Below are positions 56,521-64,000 of a stretch of DNA of 64,000 nt, one piece after another (positions within the stretch are counted from its first letter, which is position 1; each line of letters opens with the position of its first letter). The notes under the pieces were generated by a model that was given only the letters and a program-made list of their open reading frames with translations, had not been told where the DNA came from and made no database searches. This stretch comes from Diphasiastrum complanatum (Eukaryota; Streptophyta; Lycopodiopsida; Lycopodiales; Lycopodiaceae): positions 4,965,053-5,029,052 of the forward strand of contig CM055109.1 in assembly GCA_029204225.1 (NCBI GenBank), written 5' to 3'. The translations under genes were made by a program, and so were the position numbers.

Positions 56521-58739
56521 TTTTTCACATTTTCAGCAATCTTTCACAATGCTGGATCGATCAAAAGCATTTGCAGCCATTGACAACATTTAAACACAGC
56601 AAATCGCTTCATTCATCCATCACGCTCTCTCTCGGCAAATCATTTTGTACTCTCCCTTTCTTTTCCAGGAGATATGAAGAAAAATTTAGCGATCACTCAA
56701 CCAAGGATTAGCCCTAATAAGCTCCATAATTAACAGCTTAACGGCTAATTAGCACTAATTAAGCATCTCCTTGTTTTTTTTTTTTTTTGGGCAACAAAAA
56801 GAAAACGACATTATTATTGATTATATAAATAAATGTACAACTCATCAAGGGTATTTGCCCAAAGTTTAGCAAAAAGGAGAGAGCCCTCATTGAGCCCGGT
56901 GCAGCGAGCATGCTTCACCCAAGAGCTTGGCAAGCGCAGGAGGACGAGCTAGGTTCTTGGTCTGGAAGTGGCAACGACATCAGAGGTTACAACAACAATG
57001 TCAATAGAGGGTGCCACTTCAGCAGCTGATTAGGCCATAACTTACCGTTGAGGTGGAAAAAGAGGATTGATCTAGCACACTCATTAGTTGAGAGCATATA
57101 TGCTAAACACTAAAGCAAAGCTCCTCCTAGAAGTAGATGACATGTCATTCAGCCATTTGTCGATTGCGTCCCGTATCGACTGGGAGGAAGCCTGCTACGA
57201 ATATGTAACACATTATCATACTATTTATGAGCCATATCAAAGTTCAAATGTAGTTTATATACTTGAGATAATAATGACTTGTAAGTGTGTTCCCAATAAA
57301 AACCTAATTATCTAACATCAAAAGGTGTAACATAAGCGAATAAAGATTACCTCTATGTTATGCTCTCTTAGTATTATTAGCTCGGGGTATCATATAGAAT
57401 TGAATCGGGGTGGGCGAGCCAACCTCAAGCACAATACAACAATTCATCACATGTGGGAAAATCTACTTCTATATCATGGAAAGACTTAGCCAAAGTGTTA
57501 GCATATACAAGACAAGATCATTGGTGGTGAGCAAAATGATTTCCCCAATAAAGAATCTCTGTGGCCGACTCTTGAATTCTTATGTTCCATGGTTTCAATC
57601 TCCAAACATCTGTACTTTAACCTTGAATGTTTGGACTTTTGAGCCTTGTGCTTAGATTAGGTTCACCCTAACCATTGTAAGTATGTGCATAAAAACTGGT
57701 ACATTGTAAGTGCATCAAGTTTAAAATATTTGATCTAAATTCACAAAATGTAAACATTGCTTCACACAAACAAAAAAGATCTTATTTGTCTTCTTAATTC
57801 CAAATAAACATCATCTAGAATTCAATTCATAAGAACAAAAGCAACCATTGTTTTTCACAAAGAAAAATAAAAATCGCTACAACATGCTTGAAAGGTATTG
57901 ACATACTTGAAGGAGCAAGGTGACCCACCACACACTTGAAAAGCTATACGCCACCTCTTCTTGGATGCCTTGTGCAGCATCGACCTCTGGAATCTACTTT
58001 GTTTGAAGTTTGACGTGATGGGCCATCTAAGCACATGCAAAGAGACTTCAAAAGACTAACTTTGTGAAGGCCTCTCTTTGAGGAGATTTTAGTTTGACCT
58101 ATATTTTGGTTGTGATGTGTAGTACACTAGTGTAAATGTTGGTGGGTACAAACTACATCCACAATGCATCTACTACCCACCCTCAAATTTTGTTGGGCCC
58201 ATCATGCCTATCACTGGTAGTTGGAAATAAACTCCTAAATATTGGCAAAAAAAAAATTGAGAGTACTATATACTCCTACAAAAGAACTATTTGACATTCT
58301 CCATAGTGCAATGTCATTGCCCCTCACTCAAGCCCAAATTGTGGGCCCTCGTGATCACCCACATGTATGGACCTATGGCAACATCAAAGGGATCTCAAAT
58401 TTGATATTGTTATGATGTATTGTATGTAATGTAAGTGGCAATATTACGATGTATGTCACTTACAATGTAATTTTAATCATACAAAGTATCATCACTCACT
58501 TGACCAAAATTAAACCTAGACTAGATTGTAACATACATTTTAGATGCTTAAACCTTGACGTTACTTCAACGTGATATTTATAGGTGCATGGTATTTTACA
58601 CATGTAATCTACGCTTTTGTTAGGACTAGCAACCATGTGAGCTTCAAGCATAGACTACCAAGGTGTTACATCTATTGATCTTAGATCAAGATCTAGTCAA
58701 TAGAACTCGATGAATCCTTTGATTTGGCAAATACTTTGC
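56521..58739. other. Intergenic, no gene recognised
   Basis: A poly-T run lies near 56775. Frames at 57088-57315 and 57410-57655 have no domain. The upstream part of the copia element that begins near 58740 may be unreadable here. Confidence 0.4.
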
Positions 58740-59715
58740 AGGAGTGAGCAGCTAATTGTCGAAGTAAATATAGAAATCTCAAAGCATTTCGAGATAGTGG
58801 ATCTAGGAGAAGCCAGGTGTTACCTAGGCTTTACAAATTGAAAGGGACTATGAGGGAGGCAAGTTATACCTTCACCAGTCCAGATACACCCAGAAGATCC
58901 TAGAGGACTTTGGGTTGCTGAACTGCAAAGGAGCGAACACTCCAATGCTCGCAGGGACAGTGCTAACAAATGACGACTGTCCAAAGACTGAGGAAGAAAG
59001 GGAACATATGTAGCTCACACCCTACAGGAGGCTGATAGGTTCACTGATGTACCTTGCAGACAACACACGTCATGATATTGCTTATGCAGTACTCAGGATG
59101 AGCCAATTCTGCACAAATCCAGGCTCGACACATTGGAAGATTGCAAAACGAATTTTGCAATATCTTCAATTAACGAGGGATTATGGCTTGTGTTATTGTC
59201 ATGGTGCAGGTCTCAGGATACTTTCCTATAGTGATGCTAGCTGGGCATCTCTCAGGAATGACTGTAAAAGCATCTCAAGAGGATGCACCATCGTATCAGG
59301 AGCAGCAGTTCTCTAGGTCAGCAAGAAGTACACCATTGTAGCCCAGTCGTCCTGCGAAGTAGAGTACGTAGCAGCAGCGAAGATGGCCAATGAAATAATT
59401 TGGCTAAGATAGTTCCTGGACGAATTGGGCAAAACAAGGAACGAGCCATTAGTCTTGCAGATGGACAACACCTCTGCGATACACCTGACGAAAGATCATG
59501 TGTTCCACTCAAGAACGAAGCACATTGCAATCAAGTATCACTTGATCAGGGATCTGATTGAAAGGAAGATGATGCATACCACCTTCATAGGAACGAAAGA
59601 TATGGTTACTGACATCTTCACTAAAGCTCTGGACAAAGGGCTCTTTGAGAGGCAAAGGAGCAGTCTCGGGATCATAAAGCTACCATGCTTTGAGAGGGAG
59701 CTGAAGAAACAAAGT
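58740..59715 (+). pseudogene. Ty1/copia RT C-terminus and RNase H
   Basis: The plus strand reads HFEIVDLGEARCYLGF (a MxDLGE..YFLGI variant) near 58785-58830 and CPKTEEEREHM, then YRRLIGSLMYLADNTRHDIA near 59025-59080. WKIAKRILQYLQLTRDYGLC follows, then DASWASLRNDCKSISRGCTI, a stop, SSCEVEYVAAAKMANEIIWL, a stop, LQMDNTSAIHLTKDHVFHSR, TKHIAIKYHLIRDLI and DMVTDIFTKALDKGLFERQR. Motif order is complete from the RT thumb to the RNase H end, with a few stops. Upstream RT, IN and gag are missing. Confidence 0.95.
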
Positions 59716-60630
59716 GTTTCTGATTACAAAGCCTTGGTAGCTTTCAGTCCTTCACTTGACGAAGATGTTCGCGAACTCGAACATTTGGAGACACAAAACA
59801 CGAAGAGTTTCGCGAATACGAAAGTCAACGGAGACGAAGACGAACGGTGAGCGAACACGAAGGATCCACGAACGAGATTTCTTTGCGGTCCAGCGAGAGA
59901 GAAAGGCAAATGAGGTAAGCGAAACCAACGGTGGAAACAAAACCCGTTTTGTCCTCGCGCTCCAAGGAGTACCACTGGAGATCACGCAAGTACCCAGAAG
60001 TACAAAGATCTGACCTGATGGCATGACGTCAACAGATACTTCCTAGGTCGTGGCTAATCTGTCACTCTTGTAATTCCCTGATTAGTTGTAGATGTATAAT
60101 CACTCTAATTTTAGGTTTACATAGAGAGACTGTACTTACTGGATAATAGTTGACACATATGAGAACATGATACACATAGTGTAACTAAGAGAAGAGACAA
60201 TGAAGAAGTCTGATGCTAGTAAAGCAATCAAGACGAATGCAGACATAAGCTCGGCCTGCGTGCGAGAAGATAATTCTGTCTAGGATCAAAAGATCCAATT
60301 GCCCGCTAGTGAAGCAAGACTACTACTCGTGAGAGAACCGTGCTTCTCTCACACCAACGCACTGCGTGGATTCGCATGCAGTGCCCTGAAGAAATCAGAG
60401 AAAATCAATATAGATTATTTTTCTGGTTGTGTCTGATCTTGGATGTCGAATGCTTATGTTGTTTATCTTTTATATGTCTCAGTTTTCTTGTTCCCTTTGA
60501 ATTCCGCACCTTGGTTGAAATGAAGTTGAATGTTGTATTAAAAAACAATATGAAAATGCCATCCTTGGTCAAACTAGTTGAAGTTTTTTATATTTAGGCC
60601 TCAAGTTGATATTTGCCAATTTGAACATTT
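59716..60630 (+). other. Probable 3' LTR region of the copia element, ends not defined
   Basis: Follows the RNase H end directly. A GAA/CGAAC-rich block (59757-59880, words such as GCGAAC, CGAACACGAA) keeps one frame open for 85 codons, probably by composition. A TATA-like TGTATAATC lies near 60090. No matched TG...CA termini or polypurine tract could be fixed. Confidence 0.35.
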
Positions 60631-60635
60631 TCATA

Positions 60636-60779
60636 GTGAAAATGCCTCTTCACACGCAAGTTTTAAATATGCTAAAGACTCCTCTAAATGGAGTGGATCC
60701 CATGATAGTGAAAATGCCTCTTCACATGCAGATTTTAAATATGCTAAAGACTCCTCTAAATGGAGTGGATCCCATGATA
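60636..60779. repeat. 72-bp in-frame tandem duplication
   Basis: Copies at 60636-60707 and 60708-60779 differ at three positions. The unit is 24 codons, and the plus-strand frame encodes two near-identical repeats (SENASSHASFKYAKDSSKWS plus GSHD). The surrounding frame (60578-60820) has no known domain. Confidence 0.9.
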
Positions 60780-61278
60780 AGTCGTTCACTCTCATTATTT
60801 TCAATGAAAATACAAGATAATTAGCACAAAAAATATGTAATTGTGAAAATCTGAAAATTTTGGACCTTAATCTACAATCGATCCACAAGTGGTGTTGGAT
60901 GCCAATTAGATAGATCAATCTCAATTCTAATGTGTAGATTTAGATCTAGATCAAACAATATATCTAAAAATCAAGAACAACTTGATTAATGATTTTTCAA
61001 TATACTTCAAGAGCGGCCTCACACGTGTGAAATACTGTCAGTGTATGGACATTGAGCAAATAGCAGGATTATGTCACTTTCACTTTAAAGTTCTGCCATC
61101 TCTAGGATAAGATCTCATCAAAAGGGTTGTCATTGTCTATGTTCAAAATAACAAACTGGCACACAATTGTCGTTGTCCTCTATCACAATATTTAGCTATT
61201 TGAACCGATTTTTAAATCAATGTCTTTGAAGAGTGCTTGTTTTTTCCAACGAATCTTACTCATAGCATGCTAACAACA
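60780..61278. other. Intergenic, no gene recognised
   Basis: A CACACGTGTG palindrome lies at 61020-61029. No supported coding frame. Confidence 0.4.

Positions 61279-61366
<88 letters not shown>
61279..61366. repeat. C(n)(CT)n(CA)n compound microsatellite
   Basis: Nine C, about 22 bp of CT, then about 57 bp of CA. Confidence 0.95.
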
Positions 61367-61367
<1 letters not shown>

Positions 61368-62428
61368 CCCCACCTAGATTCACAGGTTCGCCAACTACAC
61401 TTCATGATTGTTGTAACCCAAGGGTTTGGTACCAATGTAGAGATCACACCAAGATCCAGCTTATGAGGTATTGTGGAGCCAAGCCACCCAACCAAATAGA
61501 AACTCAAGAATCTCACCCCAAGCCACAATAAATGAATGATGAAGATAAGAGCTCTAGGAGTCGCTGCATGATGCCATGCATGCCCAAGGTCCACCATCCT
61601 ATTGATAGCACAAGTTACTATTGATTTTCTCTCCATGCATATAATTGTCACACAACATGCACTGCTGCTCTACATGTCAATAGGTGAGTGCCTGGGTTCC
61701 CTCAAACTTATTAATTATGAAGTTGGCATTGAATTGGAATTTACTCTAGGCGTAACTTATAAATTCAAACACTGGAGTATCCACATGAAGGATTAATCCA
61801 AATCCTTGGTACCGGACGTGATAATAATCATATGCTCAAAGTCAACGTGTCATTGTGAGTTTGAGAATCAAATTGTTATTTTTTATCATTTCAAATTATC
61901 ATTATTTTTTATCATTTCCGATCATTTGAATTATTCTTTCAGTCTGAGGCAAAGCTTGTCATGATCTCAAAGATCACCTTGTTTATATTGCATCAGTATT
62001 TGATAGAATAAGCGTTTATTATAAAATCCATATGTTAGACCTGCCAGATTGGAGTATCTGGCTCGAGATATCCTATCCCACAACAACCGAGATTCGAGAT
62101 ACGCCTTTGTGGACTCATCAACCACCATTATCCAACTCAAAGTTGGGACTTGAGCCTCGCCGTCTTGGACTCATCAACTCCCCTTATCCAATTTATGTAA
62201 GGCAAGGGATATAGTCAATTACATTTTCGTACAATCTTAGGGCGTGCACCCATCGACCTAATATCCAAGATTGGGATGGGCCCACGGGGCACATGTGTCC
62301 CCATTGCAATCTCAAATGTTATTGTTGATCTCCAGTGTTTGCTTGGGGGACGGGGCTATCGAATTGTGGGCCTTGAGGCTTAGAATAAAAAAATTATGAC
62401 ATTAGGCCTTCTTTAAGGCCCGTGTGTG
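61367..62428. other. Intergenic, upstream region of the 62.5-kb gene
   Basis: No gene recognised. A short duplicated word pair (ATTTTTTATCATTTC, 61880-61918) is present. Confidence 0.4.
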
Positions 62429-62437
62429 TATAAATAG
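62429..62437 (+). promoter_or_regulatory. TATA box of the 62.5-kb gene
   Basis: TATAAATAG lies 125 bp before the ATG at 62554. Transcription would start near 62460, giving a leader of about 90 bp with a CTAGGGTTT motif. Confidence 0.65.
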
Positions 62438-62553
62438 CACAACGTTCTTGTTTTTCCTTTCCTTATTTTTGTTTGTGGTTTTTCTTGTTGGTAGGGATCG
62501 CCGTTGCAACTGCTAGGGTTTGGCGAGAAGATCGTCGTCCTCTCTCGCTGGCG

Positions 62554-63384
62554 ATGGATCCCCGCTTCACCTTGCAGCCCAATCTTGTTGTAGATCAGGG
62601 CAGCCATCTTCATGGTGCTGGCACTGGCATCGGCGCCTCCCCTGCCTTCTTCCACTCAGCATCCTTGCAACCTTTCTACACAGGGTTTGAGCAAACTCTT
62701 CACAGCGTTGACGAGCATGCCATTCCAGCAAGCTTTTCCTCATCAGGACAAAATTTCTTTGTAAACGATCCCTTGCAACGAGGAACGACATTATTTCAAG
62801 GGCTTCCTACTTCTGGAGCGGCATCAGGCATCGGTTCAACCCTAGGACATCATGATTTGGAGATTTCTGCCCTGAATAGTAACTTTCAGCTAGTGAATCG
62901 TCCACAAGGGGCAGCGGAAATAGGGCTGTCAGGTTTTCAATCTGTGTATGCGCCATCATACACGGATATGTCAGCCCAAGGGCATGTATATGGAAGTAAT
63001 GCACCCGTTTACATTTACCAGCCTTATCCACAAGCTCAGATTCATGACGAACATGCTCTTCTGCCACGTGCCAATTCTTCAGGATTTGCATCTAGAACCC
63101 AGTTGCTGCCAGAGCAGGGACTCCATCGAGAATACAGCAATGTAGGGTTTCTTGCTCGGAGAAGGGAAGTTGATCAAAGAATCAAATTAGAACGACAGAG
63201 GGTTTTGGATTACAGGCGCGAGCTTCAGTGGACGCAGGATGCGGTATGCATGTTTATCATAGCTTTACTAGACACGCTTATTATATGGAAGTTGTACGTG
63301 TCTTGGAAGCAGTCAATAATAAATGCATTGTAACCTTTGTTTTTCAATTTTTAGCAAGTACTGAAAGTGGGGCCTAGAACATGA
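62554..63384 (+). CDS. Protein of unknown function, Gln/Ser/His-rich with basic helical C-terminus
   Basis: ATG at 62554 (MDPRFTLQPNLVVDQGSHLH) follows a TATA box and a short leader, and the exon stays open for 230 codons. Much of it is low-complexity and disordered, rich in Ser, Gly, Gln and Tyr (SAQGHVYGSNAPVYIYQPYP). The end is a charged helix (FLARRREVDQRIKLERQRVL, DYRRELQWTQDA). A donor-like GCG|gtatgc occurs at 63243/63244. An acceptor (ttttcaatttttag, 63354) would add QVLKVGPRT and a stop at 63384; otherwise the frame runs on to 63333. The charged tail recalls plant proteins with U1-type zinc fingers, but no finger is seen, so I do not assign a family. The gene could also continue past the window with other exons. 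Confidence 0.5.
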
Positions 63385-63983
63385 GCTAGTTGCTGATACC
63401 TCTTTATGAATCCCTTAAGCAAGCATTTACTTTGTGGAGTTTGAGCCTTGGCTCTCCATTATAACTAAGAGCCTCCACAACCTAGTATCATACACAAATG
63501 CACACTTTTTGGAGTCCGGCACTTGAGTCAAGGAGCTTAAGGTACATTCTTTTATGTTGGATGTTCTTCATCATTCTTGTTTGCTCTCTGTTGCTTTTAT
63601 GTTCTAGTGTCTTCTATGGGAGTAATGATGCTCCATAGCTGGGCCTACGATTTTGGTTTCTCTTAGTCTCTCATGCCTCTCAATGGCCAAAGAGAAACTA
63701 GAATTTTTTTCCCTAATTACAACTTGAACATTGGAGAGTTGGCTAGATTTTTTCTTTTGCCTTGAGACAGCCATTGGCTCAGTAGAAGTAGGCATTCCAG
63801 CTACTTTCAGAGGAGAGTTTGTTGAACGTCCCCTTGTCGAGAGTTGAGGCATCATATACATCGGGATGGAATATAAGACTTAAAAGTTCATGTGGTATAC
63901 AAACCATCCAAAACTTAACACAATCCACTATCAAATTCTTTTGGTAGTGTACAAACACTCATTGACATTAATTGAGGGCCTAA
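63385..63983. other. 3' flank, no confident gene
   Basis: A minus-strand frame at 63861-63604 (85 codons, with EPMAVSRQKKKSSQLSNVQV) has a plausible basic composition but no recognised domain. Confidence 0.3.
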
Positions 63984-64000
63984 CCCCCCCCCCCCCCCCC
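63984..64000. repeat. Poly-C run at the window end
   Basis: At least 17 C residues reach the window border. It may be a real homopolymer or an assembly edge. Confidence 0.9.

Noticed and set aside
61256-61651. 131-codon minus-strand frame ending in a poly-Val/Cys run
   Set aside because: The run is the CA array read in one frame; the rest has no recognisable motif.
62807-63091. Minus-strand frame within the 62.5-kb gene
   Set aside because: Shadow of the longer plus-strand exon with a TATA box and ATG context.

Overview
The window is nuclear DNA of a land plant. The evidence is three plant host genes with GT-AG introns: a BBR/BPC GAGA-binding factor, an APO-type organelle RNA-binding protein and a plant tetraspanin. 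Around them lie remnants of Ty1/copia, Ty3/gypsy, LINE, SINE, MULE-like and probable Penelope-like elements. The AT-rich background, long introns, very long (CT)n arrays and a MULE-like transposase type I associate with ferns and mosses make a fern or another seed-free plant the best guess. This is an inference; no single feature proves it. No rRNA, tRNA, CRISPR or bacterial feature was seen.

Layout. 1-3 kb: copia integrase/RT (minus), a probable Penelope-type RT fragment and two small exons of an unassigned gene. 3.9-6.1 kb: an LTR-like repeat and unassigned ORFs. 7.5-9.8 kb: a decayed intron-containing MULE-like transposase with a WRKY/GCM1-like zinc module. 10.6-15.5 kb: a Ty3/gypsy element (minus) with its 3' LTR, the integrase C-terminus and, between them, a long non-canonical coiled-coil ORF; a second, diverged copy of that coiled coil lies inverted next to the integrase. 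16.5-20.2 kb: the BPC gene with a long, probably spliced leader. 21-28 kb: a scrapheap of a SINE, copia and gypsy pieces, with one clear copia 3' LTR. 29.7-33.2 kb: a gypsy gag-pol (minus) with an RT deletion and a template-switch scar. 38.2-39.2 kb: a strongly deleted copia element. 40.2-46.95 kb: the APO gene, whose 5.4-kb intron holds a rearranged LINE. 48.7-50.6 kb: a copia fragment, TCGA-rich and ATGACC-rich repeats and a perfect small SINE insertion with an 18-bp target-site duplication. 54.6-56.6 kb: a two-exon tetraspanin (minus) with a roughly 100-bp minisatellite directly upstream. 58.7-59.7 kb: copia RT/RNase H (plus). 62.4-63.4 kb: a TATA-driven gene of unknown function.

The host genes do not form an evident pathway: one encodes a transcription factor binding GA repeats, one an organelle RNA-binding protein and one a membrane organiser. 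The most unusual item is the gypsy element with an extra coiled-coil ORF downstream of integrase, the position where env-like ORFs sit in some plant gypsy lineages. A secondary curiosity is that all seven long GA/CT arrays run as CT on the plus strand, in a window that also encodes a GAGA-binding factor.
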